The notes beneath the pieces were generated by a model. That model was not told the DNA's origin. It was given only the letters and a program-made list of their open reading frames with translations, and made no database searches. Shown here piece after piece: positions 12,142 to 24,160 of a stretch of 64,000 bases of DNA. Every line of letters begins with the position of its first letter. Position 1 is the stretch's first letter. The stretch covers positions 62,001-126,000 of the forward strand of contig JAXDDX010000345.1 in assembly GCA_034670405.1 (NCBI GenBank), given 5' to 3'. The DNA comes from Hoplostethus atlanticus. Lineage: Eukaryota > Chordata > Actinopteri > Trachichthyiformes > Trachichthyidae. The position numbers and the translations under genes are program-made.

Positions 12142-13811
12142 ATGGGCAAGACCAAAGAGCTGTCTAATGACGTCAGGGACAAGATTGTAGTCCTGCACAA
12201 GGCTGGAATGGGCTACAAGACCATCGGCAAGCAGCTTGGTGAGAAGGAGACAACTGTTGGTGCGATTATTCGAAAATGGAAGAAAGACAAAACCACCATC
12301 AATCGCCCTCGGTCTGGGGCTCCACGCAAGGTCTCGCCTCGTGGGGTATCGATGATCATGAGAAAGGTGAGGGATCAGCCCAGAACTACACGGGAGGAGC
12401 TTGTTAATGATCTCAAGGCAGCTGGGACCACAGTCACCAAGAAAACCATTGGTAACACACTACGCCGTAATGGTTTGAAATCCCGCAGCGCGCGCAAGGT
12501 CCCCCCTGCTCCAGAAGGCACGTGCACAGGCCCGTCTGAAGTTTGCCGGTGAACACCTGAATGATTCAGAGAAGGCTTGGGAGAACGTGATGTGGTCAGA
12601 TGAGACCAAAATCGAGCTCTCGACTCGCCGTGTGTGGAGGGAGAGAAATGCCGACTATGACCCCATGCACAGCATCCCCACCGTCAAGCACGGAGGTGGA
12701 AACATCATGCTTTGGGGCTGTTTCTCTGCCAAGGGTACAGGACGACTTCGCCGCATCGAGGGGACGATGGACGGGGCCATGTACCGTGAAATCTTGGGCG
12801 AGAACCTCCTTCCCTCAGCCAGGACAGTGAAATGGGTCGTGGATGGGTCTTCCAGCACGACAATGACCCAGAACATACGGCCAAGGCAACAAAGGAGTGG
12901 CTCAAGAAGAAGCACATTAAGGTCATGGAGAGGCCTAGCCAGTCTCCGGACTTAATCCTGTAGAAGATCTGTGGAGGGAGCTGAAGCTTCGCGTTAGAGG
13001 TCTGCGCGGGCCTGATTATTCATTCCACCCGCACCCGCTGCTTTCCCTGCCGCACCCGCCCGCTCCCGCAAGACCTTGTCCCAACCCCGCCCGCAAGCCC
13101 GCATCCACTTAAAATCCTCCCGCAAGACCTTGTCCCAATTCAAACCTTTCGTTTGGAAATGTATCTGACTTTGTCCCTTTGCTAAGCATACATGTCGCCG
13201 CAAGCTTGACGTGCCTTGTGACTTTTGTATGTCATAACTTTCTTGCATTTATCACACTGCACAAACGGTAGTTGATTTCCACCATCAAGTTGTCCCAGAT
13301 GTTGGACTTTCCCTGCTTATTTTTTCTGACCGTGTATTCACCGCGTTTTAGTCCATTTTCAATATGATTTACACTTGTTTGCTCCGTTTCCTCCATTTCA
13401 GGATAGCTGCCGGCTTTATATTTGGCGACATTTAGGTGAGCTATAGGCTACGTGACTACGTGACTGACGTGTATGCGTCACGCATGTCTGATATAGAGCT
13501 CAGTGGTGATGGGACGTAAAAAATATATAGAAAATCGGAATTATAAAGGCATAAGCCCTATGCATAAGCCACGATAGTTTAATCATACCCGCAGCGTTAT
13601 AACGTGGTGACCCGCGCCCGCCCGCAGCTGTTAAAAAAAAAAAACCCGCGCCGCCAAAAACTGTCGGGACCCGCGAGACCTCCGCAATAATGCAGACCTA
13701 CTTCAAGTTGCCAAGCGACGGCCTCGAAACCTGAAGGATTTGGAGAGGATCTGCAAAGAGGAGCGGACCAACATCCCTCCGGAGATCTGCGCAACCCTGG
13801 TGACCAACTAA
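12142..13811 (+). pseudogene. Tc1-like transposase pseudogene
   Basis: It starts at ATG 12142 ([16 protein letters not shown]) with the paired-type HTH region ([16 protein letters not shown]) and a second DNA-binding part. A run of six C at 12501-12506 shifts the frame just before the usual RARLKFA segment. The catalytic domain then continues from about 12,505 with [11 protein letters not shown] (first catalytic Asp) and [12 protein letters not shown] one-base loss near 12,830 shifts the frame before the QHDNDP block, and another near 12,950 shifts it in the SPDLNP block. A hAT-like element splits the gene at 12,995. The final visible residues ([22 protein letters not shown]) resume after it and end at a stop at 13809, short of the usual C terminus. 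It is non-functional. The family assignment is from established knowledge of fish Tc1 transposases. Confidence 0.9.
12995..13700. mobile_element. Non-autonomous hAT-like element nested in the Tc1 copy
   Basis: A 706-bp insertion splits the Tc1 transposase between LWRELKLR and AKRRPRN. Its ends are TAGAGGTCTGCGCGGG and, read inward from the right, TAGGTCTGC: an imperfect short inverted repeat with GC-rich, proline-codon-like flanks (CCCGC repeats). It is bracketed by 8-bp direct repeats CTTCGCGT (12987-12994) and CTTCAAGT (13701-13708). Both are one or two CpG-type changes from CTTCGAGT, which is what Tc1 transposases usually encode there. No transposase was seen inside. Confidence 0.75.
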
Positions 13812-14019
13812 GTTATGTTTTACTAGGGGATCAAATACGTTTCACTCAATCAAATGCAAATCAATTTATAACTTGTGTTTTTCTGGATTTTTGTTGTTGA
13901 TATTCTGTCTCTCACTGTTAAAATAAACCTACCATTAAAATTATAGACCGTTTATTTCTTTGTCAGTGGGCAAACTTACAAAATCGGCAGGGGATCAAAT
14001 AATTATTTCCCTCACTGTA

Positions 14020-17000
14020 GATGTGGAGACACGAGCGGGTCACCCCATGAACCCCGTTAATCACAGCTTCATTAACAGCTGAGGTTTAAATGGCTTCTGC
14101 TATTAAAAGGTTGGTTCCCATTTGCATTGGTTTTAAGTTCCACAATGGAAATTAAGTTGTGTTGACCTGAATGATATAACTGCAATATGGCAGATATGCA
14201 TCTTTAGTAATGGTGGGATTAATAGTAACCCACAATTGGTTGGCCATCCTGTCCATGTGTGGGTACTACAGGTATCCAAGTCTAAATCAATCACTAGATG
14301 TCATTTATCTAAATTGACAAAAAGCTGTCTGCAGGTTTAAGACATTTCAGTTTAAACATTAAGACCATTTGGATGGCCATTAGGTTCTAGACCATGTTTT
14401 ACCACAACAGTAAAACTGAAAAGTAAGAAACGATTTAAGACTTACAGGCTATATTTACAACCCTTTTAAGACGTTGTGGCATTGCCCAGCCCCAGTGACA
14501 AGAGATCCAAATCATATTTACAAGACATAAAATTACATTCACTTTACAATCAATCACACAACCCAGATCCAAGTCAATAACTTTATTAGAAAAATAAGTT
14601 TAACTCACCTCACTGTACAGTATAAAACAATTTATTTGCAAGAATGCAAACACACTTGTTAGCCACAAACACACAGAAAAACCGGTAACATCTTTTCAAA
14701 TAATTGTGATGATACAGACAGGGTGAAGAGTACAAAAGCCAACAGAAAAAGTTGTTCTGGTTCTTTTTACAATCCAACAAGCTGCACAACCTCTTCTGAA
14801 CGGAGGATGGCAGCGAGCTCAGCTGCTACTCACATGCTCAACGTGATGCTGATTCAAGACAACTTGTAATCAAAATCGCAGGGTTCCTACGCATTTCTAG
14901 TTCAGTTGGTTTGCCTACGTTTCCCAGAATGCCTTTTGACAAGGGCAGTGAACTTGCTTTCAATCAAAGATGGGCAAACATAAATACAGCTAATGACCCA
15001 ACTAGTTTCTGAACAATCGGGCACCTCCATGATCGCAGGCACGCCCCTTACTCGAAACCCAACCCGTCTTGTCGCTGCATTGCATTCTGGTCCAGAGTCT
15101 GCAGGTTTTTCTGGTGAAAACCTGCAGACTCTCGGTCCTCCATGGCTCACGACTGCCCACCCCTGCTCTGGAGGGTTAGTCTCGCTTTTGGGATCAAACA
15201 CGTCTTTAAATTTGTTCCCATAGTTTGTGCAATTCCCCAACTTTTAACTTTTCAAGACCTGGAAGTGAACAAACTCACTTCCCATCGTTTCCCAGACCTG
15301 CGTAGGAACCCCGACAAAGGCATTGGATGGAACTGAGCAGGGAGACATTTGTACAGAGTAAGCCGATAGCTTGAGACATCACTTAGCACACATCCTTCCA
15401 CCGGTGGGGAGAAACGCAACACAAAATTAAGACTGTTTCCCCACCGAGGAAGGAGAAGGAAGACTGCAGTTCCTGGTGGATGTTTCCTGGCGTTTGTCAT
15501 TTTACAAAAACAAAAAACAAAACAATTTTTGCCTAACTATTGTACAATCCGGCACTACATCATCACAGAGTTCATTCATAAAGACAGGAAGGCTTGTTCA
15601 GGCTCATTTCAGGAGGATTCGCTAACAGGCCCGGTGTGGCTGCACACCAAGTCTCACTCAACAGCTACAATTCATCAAGTGCTCAGTCGTCGTTGCTTGT
15701 GCATATTTCTGAAGAGGGGGTGAGGGAAAGGGGGTGGAGGTGGTGGGCTCAAACCCTGCTTCAGTTTCCTTATGTAGTTTGGGACAGGGCAGGCAAGTCC
15801 TCTAAACTGAGGTAGTTAACCAACCCATGGTAGACACAGTTCTGAAAAGAACCATTTTCCTGGAATGCCCCGCCTGTAACGCCGGGGTGATCACACCGTA
15901 AACGCTCTCGCAAAAAAAACACCCATCCTACCCGAGACAATCATCCGTTATCGCGGCTAATCCGTCATAAAGCTGCAGTTACAGACCCCAAACTAACAAA
16001 CCCGTTAGCATCAAGCTCCACGGAGCCACTCCAAACAGACAGAAAAAAAGTGCCAAGACATTTCCAGAGGGATGTGGACTCTTACTCAGCAAGTCTTAAA
16101 ATGGCATCATATTGAAAAGGGGTGGGGGGGGGGTCACAGGGAGGAAGAGGTGGTGGCAGGGTGGGGGGGTGGGGCAAACTTAAAACAACAAAAACAAATA
16201 AACTTAAACAAGCACGCTCAAGTTTTGCTCTTCTGATTATCTTCGAAACGTGGCAGTTTTGGGAGATGTGCTCCTGTAAGGCTGGAATACCATTGGACCA
16301 CTGAGTCAGGTGACCTTACCATCCCATCCATTGGCAGCTTTGCAGCGTGTAACGCCCAAACACCGGTCAGTCTTCATAGCGACACATCAGGACCAGCCTC
16401 GACCTCTTTTTCCTGCTAGTCAGGTAACAAAAGGAAGCAATTAGAGAATGGAAAACAGGATGGGATTACATCTACACACCTACTGCTCTCTCACACCAAA
16501 CAAGACAGTTACTGTAGAGGGAAAACGGGATAACGGGTACAAAGACACGACTCTGCGTACGTTAGAAGCCAAACTCATCCAAGCATTCTCAACGTTTCAC
16601 GCCCTCGGCCCTTAGCATGCACGAGGAGGACGAGCTCGGGCCTCGCCGGGGGTCTTAGGGGGTCGGTTTGAGGGTTGGACGTGCTCGGGGAGGGGGGGCG
16701 GGGTTAACAGCAGCCACTATTTCTAGAAAAGCAAATAAAAAGCACTACAAGCGAGTCATGCACGACAACTACTTCCTGTTACACAGTATTAAAAAACTTC
16801 CAGGATAAAACATGCAAGATTAGTATCCAGGCCTTCAACGGCGAGGTAGATCCTTCTGGGACAAGGAAAGGCTTCACTTTCAGAAGTCAGAATCAAATTG
16901 TGCTTTTTTTGGTTTGTTTTTACCCCCCGGTAGCGGCAGGGACTCGAACAGACGCCCTTTCTACTGCATTAAAAATCAGTGAATTTAGAACACCAATTTG

Positions 17001-17812
17001 TTGAAACAATATTTTGGACATGAGGGGGAACTCGTCAGGATGAAGTATGTCACTACACATACAGAGCACTGCAGATGCCTCTACAGGTGATCTGGAATTT
17101 GATGGCATGCAAGGTGACGTATTGTAGCACGGGGCCAACATCGGCAAACCTTTGGTCCGTTTTCTTCCACAAGAAGCCTTAAATTTGAAGGCAATTTGAA
17201 GAGAGAATTTGCCGAAACATGAATTTGCAACACAATTTGAGGTTTTTTGTACACGTGTGCGTGTATGTTTATTAAAGCAGACAAACAGCAAAGAATACAA
17301 GCCAAAATGTAAAGCCAAAAAATAGGACTGCGCTGGTCCTTTTTTTCTTTTCAATAACAAGACACGCATTACTTTGTGACAATACAAATTGTAGTTTCAT
17401 CTGTTTTAAATACATGTTTAGGAGACATACGCTTTGTTGCTGTTAGCTACTTAAAACATGAAAACCAGAATGTCTAAAAACATACATAAAGCTACAGCCA
17501 AATAGACAGCTCCAGCACATGATCAATCTAAAAAACGTTTCAAACTTGGTTATGGAAACTCGACCAGCTTAAAAAAAGAAAAGGAAATAAAACCAGTTCG
17601 CCAGAAGCAGGTGGGAGTGTGACTACCGTTTAGTCCAAGCGGATTATTAAAATATGTACAAAAAGATACCTTGCCAGATGTCACCAATTTGGAGGAAGAA
17701 AAAAAAAAAAGAAGCAGGCAATCGTATGGAATTTTAGGGCCAATCAGATCAAGTCTCTAAATAAAAAAACAACAACAAAAATCACGGATTTTGTTATCAA
17801 AGCCCTACTGTT
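14020..17812 (-). other. Probable syncrip 3' UTR plus intergenic DNA
   Basis: There is no protein-coding gene here. The part nearest syncrip (about 14,560-17,812) is probably a long 3' UTR. Minus-strand AATAAA candidates are visible at 17268-17273, 14629-14634 and 14582-14587. A G-rich patch (16,118-16,176) would be C-rich in the transcript. A dispersed repeat with an internal perfect hairpin occupies about 14,910-15,175. The 14,020-14,560 part shows nothing recognisable. Transcript ends were not determined. Confidence 0.45.
14912..15175. repeat. Dispersed repeat with perfect internal hairpin
   Basis: The ends TTTCCCAGAATGCC (about 14,920) and GCATTGCATTCTGG (about 15,077) recur, on the opposite strand, in a hey2 intron at 53,755-54,005. 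The right part contains a perfect 16-bp inverted repeat, AGAGTCTGCAGGTTTT at 15094-15109 and its complement at 15117-15132, with a 7-base loop. It ends near a GGGGTGGGC-type terminus. The segment GCCATGGAGGACCGAG with GTGCAGGTTTT also recurs at 52,645-52,675. It behaves like a fish MITE family; the superfamily was not assigned. Confidence 0.55.
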
Positions 17813-20800
17813 CTACTTCCACTGTTGCCCAAAAGAATCCTGATAAAATTCCTGGTTGTCAGATTTGTAACCGGAATAGTTACCAGAATGGTCACCACCC
17901 TGGAGCGGTTGCTGAGCAATGGGTTGAGAGCCCCAGTTCTGATTATTGGTCTGGCGACGCTTGGAATCTGGCTGGTTGTACCCATCAGCTTTGCGCTTTC
18001 CTCCTACATTTCCACCGCGGCCACCCCGCGCACCACGTACCCCTCCTCGCCCTCTCGGCTGCACGCCTCCTCTGGCGCCCCGCCCGCCTCGGCCCGGTCC
18101 GGGACCGCCCCGCTGGGAGAAGCCGGCCCTGCCCCTGGGCGCCCCGCCGGATCCGCCGCGTCCTCTGGCCGGGGAGGAGCCGCCCCGGGAGCCCCTGCCG
18201 CCGCCTCGCCCCCGGCTCGGGGCCTGGAAGTCGTCGTAGCCGTAGTAGGGGTCGTCGTAGCCGCCACGGTAGTTGTGATAGTCGTAACCGTAGTAGTCAT
18301 AGTAGTCCTCGTAGCCGTAGTAGTCAGGAGGGCAGGAGTAGCTGCCCCGACCTCCGCCTCTGCCCCGGCCTCTGGTGGGAGGGGCCATGTGGGGCGGAGG
18401 GGCATAGTAGTAATAGTCGTCGTACCTGACAAGAGCACAAGGACGTCAGACAACCTCTAGGAACCGGGAGGAAACACACAAAACATCAAAACCACGTTTA
18501 AAGGCGGATCATAGACGATCCTTACATTTGTGTTTTGGCTGCTTGTCTCTGGGCCTTGCGCTCCTTCCTCTTCTGATCTGGCGGCTTGGCAAAAACTATC
18601 TCGATGTGCTCTCCCTCAAGCTCCTTGCCGTTCATTTCTTCTAAAGCCTGAGAAAAGAGGTGAATCATGTTTGGTGAATCAAGGTTTCTTTAGATTAAAC
18701 GATTATGAACGACTTGAGTTACGATTCAGAAAAAGGGGAAATTTATTTAAATCCAGAAAAAAAGTGATGTTTTTTGTATCGTATGACTCAAACACAACAG
18801 TTTAGCCTGAACCCGTCAAAGCATGTTGGCTGCCTGAAAGCAATACCTTGACTGCACCGTCTCTCTCGTCGAAGTGGATGAAGGCGTAGTCTTTCAGCTT
18901 CTTCACTCGCTCCAGTTTGCCAAACTGGCTGAAGGTCGTCTCCAGGATTTCTTCTGTAACACCGTTTGAAAGGTTTCGCACAAATAAAACCTTCACCTGC
19001 AACGTGGGAAGTGAAAAGGGAGGTTAGATACCTCAGGTCATTTGTGGTTAAACAACACGACCACTTCCAAAGAGCCTGATGTCTTGATCAGATTTTGGTC
19101 AGTTTTCATCATGTTGTCTGCTAATAGTAGCTGGGTAATATCACCATCAACTACACTCCAAAATCACCAAGACGACGACTACTACTACTACTACTACTAC
19201 TACTAACAACAACTAGCCAAACATCCAGGATGATTTCAGCTGTAATGACACCATAAAATAAAACCAGCTTGTTTCAAAATAAAAGCGGTTTGTGTTGCGT
19301 CATCACTCAACTCCATGTATTTTTAAGGATTACCTTGGCCATGACCTCTGGGTCGGGGTCCTCGATGGGGTCGGCCCACTCCACCGTCACCACGTTGCCC
19401 CACACCTTCACCTTGCCGCTCATGAGCCGGCGGCGGGCCTGAGCGGCCGTCTTGTGGTCTTCATACTCCAGGAAGCAAAAGCCCCGGTTCTTCCTCTTGT
19501 CGTCCGGTTGGTGGTAGAGTATGACGTCGCTGAGGCCCTCTGTTAGGACGGAGAGAGGTTGGGGGGAGGTTTCCATATGTACAGTCAAACTCCCAACCAA
19601 TAAAAACTGACATGAGAATTGAATCACAGCAGGACACTAAAGCAGAACACCTGAATAAGACCACATCTAAAACGTGGTTTTAAAGACGACACCTGCTCCA
19701 CGGTAGGGGTGGGCGGTATGACCTAAAATCTATATCACGGTATATTTGGAATTTTGGACGGTAACGGTATATATATATATATATATCACGGTATATTTGT
19801 TGTTCTTATAATAATAATAAAAAGTCTCTGGGATGGTAACAGTTTCTTCCCGGGGGGTTAACTATGAGGTTTCTACTGGGCTCTTCCATTAGTATCCTGT
19901 AATCTGTAGATTATGACAAAACTGACATTGAACTTAAGTGTTTATGAATGTTTTATTGTGCAAAACTGCACTGTATTAAATATAAATAGCACCTTATATG
20001 CAAACTTTTTTCCAAAATAGGTTCTGAACAATACAAAGAAATATTTTCAAAAAAAATAAACATAAAAATGTAAATTTCAAGTATTCCAATACTTCAAATA
20101 ACTTCTACTGTATATAAGAAAAACTTCAAAGGTTAGGCAACATGCCAAGAAAAGAATTATAAAGATAAATAGCACATTATATGCAAACGTTTTTCCAGTT
20201 TGGCTGAAGTGTTTTGGACCTGGCATCACATACCTCGGATCCAGTGTTTTGATCAATGCCTTAAACCTGTTTGTATAGGAACCATGTCCTTCAGAAAGCA
20301 TGCGTCTGTTTACGTCGCACTACTCACTTTTTCACATCGTCTTTTTCCACAAACTAGTTTATTATCTCTAAATGGCAGCGCGCAGTTCGCTAGCTTTGTG
20401 TGTTACGTTTGTAAATGTGAAAAAGTATTTTTACATTCAAAGAGCCTAAAAGTAGCCTTCTACCGGTACATCCGGTAGAGTCAAATCTCTACCTTGGCAC
20501 GGATTTCTACCGGTATACCGGTTCAACCGTTATACCGCCCAGCCCTACTCCACGGGTTTCATTTGGCCCACCAGAGGAGGAGGAGGCTTACCTGTGACTT
20601 TAGCAAATTCTTCAACAATCTGCTCCTTTGTTTTACTTTTGGGAATGGAGCCAACGAATAGCCTGTTATTGGCAACAGATATACACACTCCAATATGCTT
20701 GCCAGGGCGAATCTCATGATTATTACACTGTGGAAGGAAGGAAAAAAAAAAGGTTATCAAGCACAACACCGGGACGGGGTGGGGTTACACTTTCCTCTTA

Positions 20801-21992
20801 TTCTACCATTTGAGTCCTATCCTAGAAATGTACTTGGCTGGGAAAATAGTGAAAGTAGGTGGTGGATTTTGGGCCGAACCAGCTCTTTGGCTGCTGCTAG
20901 CGTCCTGACTTCACTACGTTCTTGTTCAAGTCTTCCAACCCGGTCTGCAAGTTTGCCTGGAAGGTGACTAGTGTGTTTACCACCACAGCCCTGAGAAACT
21001 TACCAACTTCACTGCCTCCTGGGCGGCTTCTTTAGTGCAGAAAGTGACGAAGGCGTAGCCCCTGTTCAGGCCACTCAGGGGGTCCATCATTAGCCTCAGG
21101 TCCCATATAGGCCCCGCCTTCTCAAAGAGGGGGACCAGCTCGTCCTCAAACAAATCACGAGGAATCTTCCCAACAAATATCTAGAAAACAATAGAAATAG
21201 TAAGAATAATAACAGATACCCTACACCTTGTCAGAGAAGAAACCAGCTCATCCTCAGGAACAGGAAGTCTTCCCAACATATCTACAACGAGTAATAAACA
21301 TCCTAAGATGTCATTTCACCAAGACAACATTGGCCCCGATCATTCCTTAGGACTTGGACCTTGATGACCCTTCTCAGTGTTAAAGAGGGAGTGACCAGGC
21401 TGCTGGTCTGTAACCAGGCTACCGACAATTTCCTATCAAAACAAAAACCTACGTGAAATATCTGAAGTGAAAACCCCATCTTGGCCATCCTTGTCTTTAC
21501 AGTGTTAAACTTACATTGGTCTCCCAAAAAAACGTGTATTGGTATGTTTGTTCCAACTCATGTCTCTTGGAAAGAGTTATCTTACTTCAATATTAGCTCA
21601 GTGATCCATGGTCACCACGGATGCTGAAGCCTTTATTTGCAGACGATCAGTAATCGAAATGACTTGTGTCAACATATGAAGTTACTTTCAAGAACGTTTC
21701 GTGGACCACACTCCTGGAGTCGGTCTGTCAGGACGAGCTTTTTGACTTGGTTTTCAACACCAACCAGGTGAATGATTTATACAGCTAGCGGGAAAAGACA
21801 ATATTGATCAGCCAGTGTTGTTGAGGACTAGAAGTGAAGTCAAAGTGACTGAAATTCTAACTTTCCATTTGATTTCAGAACTAAACCCAACAAGAAACGT
21901 TTTGGACATGCAGAACTTTTGTTATTGCAGGGTTGTTTTGCCGATTGAGGCCAGATGAAAAATGTTCCTTGTATTTGCATTTGTGTATTTGC

Positions 21993-22037
<45 letters not shown>

Positions 22038-22738
22038 CTTCGCAACCCGACGTGAAGGACCGTACCTCTGTTCCAACGGTGGGCTGGGTACCTGAGTACA
22101 CTGACTCAGGCGGGGGGCCGCCATACTTGCGCTGGCCTGTTGTTACGTCAAGTGTGTAGCTGGTTCTGTCCAGGAGAGTTTTGATTTTAGCCTCGTCTGG
22201 TCCTTTAGTGGAATCTGAAACTTTAGTCCCTTGTTTCTCCCTCTGTCTGTAAGTCTTCATTACTCCACAGAGAAAGGCACTTTTGTTCTGTAAGAGAAGA
22301 TGAGTAGTTTGGTTCCAAAATGAGATCGCCATTTTAACAAAGTGACACATACTCTGTTACATACTCACATAAAGGTATTTTTTTAAAGAATAGTATGTTT
22401 TACCTAAATAGACGTATAATATTTAGAAAACAAACTTCAGATATCGATTAATACCAAAGCCAGACACGTGAATAAACTACCGTCTAGTGCAGCGCCGTTG
22501 TGAACTTACTTGCACATGTGACAGATCACTTTCTTTGAACTGGACCAGGACTTGCAGGGCTCCCTCCTCATTGAATTCTTTCAAAGCTTCGATGGCCCTT
22601 TCATCAAGGTCACTGTGCGCTACCAGGCCTGCGGGTAAATACAATGAAAAGATGTGAAGGTGTCTTACATGACAATAAGATGTGTTCATTCCAAGCAGGT
22701 CAAAGCAATTAGACAAAAGACCTGATGACGTGATTCAT

Positions 22739-22779
<41 letters not shown>

Positions 22780-24148
22780 TTGACAACATAATTTCCACGC
22801 AAATGAATGTTAGGCATCTCTACACTTGTGTTAGGTAAATAGTTGTTGAAGTTACTGGCCTGCTTCTGTTGAGGTAAAGCACCCATGACTCATCGGGCAC
22901 AGATCACATACAAACAAAACCCTGTTCTGCAAGAGAGGCTTAATAAGTTGAACTTATTGACCTGTACTGGAGCAAACACAAGGCAAAAGGCCCGGCTTTG
23001 AGGTTTCACTATTATGTTGTGCTAACCGCTCACGCCACCACAGTACGTCGATCCACGGGCTCTCCCCCTGGGGTTTAGGGCCACGCTGAGACGAACTGAT
23101 ACTCAACTTATCCACGAGGGTTTCTTGTTTTAAGCTAACAATCAATGTGGCGCTGGAAACGCAGGCGAGCACGGCTGATGGGAACCTTGAGTAATACTGA
23201 CAATTGGTTCAACACATTGCGACAGACACTTTTTCCAACGAGCAGTCATCTTAAACACGCTTTGGCTTAGATAAACGGTCTTACACCTACTTCTGGTCCT
23301 GTTGAGCAAGTTCAATTCACCTGCTCCAACCAGACAGCTGCTCTATTGTTACCGCGTATTGCCTTGACTCCCTTGTAGCTACACCCATCCTTTCTTCTAT
23401 TGAATATCGCTTGGACTCAGGCCTGACAATTGATTCGTATATGCAGTAAGGAGGGCGACTCACTTCGCCACCCTGCTGCTCAAATGACATTTACCCACTT
23501 CAGTTAGGCCTTCATCTACACTAGGGCATTACGCTGACGCTCCAAAGCTACTTACAATGAGTGCAACAGTAGAATAAGCTTCATTTCCTAGATCTCCAAT
23601 ATTTCAAGCAACCAGTAGTAACAGGCGTAAAGGGTCACAGTGCAGGGACTATGCACGTAACAATACTCCCATGACACTACCAAAGAAACATGTCATGTCA
23701 AAATGTACTTGTGCAGCACATTTCATATGAAAAGCATCATAATTTGCTCACAAAGAGATAGATAAGTAATATATAAATATACCTTAATGTATGCATGGAA
23801 GCAATACTTAAGGAAATGGGAGAAATAAGAGCTGAAAAGAGGTAGAGCTGCAGGAAAATGTCTGAACGAGTAGGGGTGCCTCAGTGGGGATAATAAGCAC
23901 AGTAGTGTTGTTTTTTTCCTCCAAGCAATCCAAGACAAACCAGACAGTGGCAGAACAAGTAAACTGTAACGTTAAACGTTAAACTTACCTGCTACGTAAA
24001 TTTCATCTAGTTTCTCGGCAACGTTCTGTGGTAAACCTGCTTCCAACAGAGTCTGGAAATGTTCCGAGTGGGTAACCGCTGCAGTCGTGTCCATCGGTTC
24101 TTCTGTAACGTTCCCGTTCCCGTTAACATGATCGTGATCGGTAGCCAT
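17813..24148 (-). CDS. syncrip: Synaptotagmin-binding cytoplasmic RNA-interacting protein (hnRNP Q), complete, 634 aa
   Basis: SYNCRIP/hnRNP Q binds A/U-rich RNA and acts in splicing, mRNA stability, translation and RNA transport. Coding exons in order: 23989-24148, 22510-22628, 22066-22287, 21004-21180, 20592-20727, 19334-19539, 18847-18996, 18526-18647, 17813-18425. Total 1905 nt, in frame. An N-terminal acidic/NURR region ([20 protein letters not shown]) comes first. Three RRMs follow: RRM1 ([20 protein letters not shown]), RRM2 ([34 protein letters not shown]) and RRM3 ([31 protein letters not shown]). Then come a basic [13 protein letters not shown] stretch and a C-terminal YG/RGG region ending [14 protein letters not shown]. 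The human protein is 623 aa. The start was placed at the MATD codon matching human MATE; a second in-frame ATG at 24158-24160 sits exactly at a splice acceptor and would add four residues. Confidence 0.97.
19178..19204. repeat. (CTA)n/(TAC)n microsatellite
   Basis: About nine perfect trinucleotide units in a syncrip intron. Confidence 0.9.
19704..20547. mobile_element. Non-autonomous hAT-type MITE in a syncrip intron
   Basis: 844 bp with 16-bp terminal inverted repeats TAGGGGTGGGCGGTAT (left) and, read inward from the right, TAGGGCTGGGCGGTAT (15/16 match). It is flanked by a perfect 8-bp target-site duplication CTCCACGG at 19696-19703 and 20548-20555. The interior is AT-rich with a TA run and has no transposase. 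TIR style and 8-bp duplication are diagnostic of the hAT superfamily. It lies between the exons ending 20592 and starting 19539 on the minus strand. Confidence 0.93.
21999..22034. repeat. (GT)18 microsatellite, CA repeat in the syncrip transcript
   Basis: A perfect GT run on the plus strand. In the syncrip pre-mRNA it is a CA repeat beginning about 31 nt downstream of the 5' splice site of the exon ending at 22066. Confidence 0.97.
22741..22777. repeat. (AC)n microsatellite in syncrip intron 1
   Basis: A perfect AC run of about 18 units between the first two coding exons. The rest of this intron (22,778-23,988) shows nothing recognisable. Confidence 0.95.
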
Positions 24149-24160
24149 GTCTCCAGACAT

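Larger units (their letters stand above)
11964..14019 (+). mobile_element. Degenerate Tc1/mariner-type transposon, interrupted by a hAT-like insertion
   Basis: The right terminal repeat (about 13,925-14,017) ends in CCCTCACTG followed by TA, the standard Tc1/mariner target. It contains TTTGTCAGTGGGCAAAC and GGGGATCAAATA, familiar from fish Tc1 elements. The left terminal repeat has lost its outermost part: only an inner GTATTTAATCCCCT-like piece is recognisable near 11,968. The transposase between them is broken. The element carries a separate 706-bp insertion at 12,995-13,700. Confidence 0.88.

Noticed and set aside
17791-18460. Long open frames antisense to and out of frame with the syncrip last exon
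   Set aside because: They are shadows of a GC-rich, RGG-coding exon; the in-frame minus-strand product is clearly hnRNP Q.
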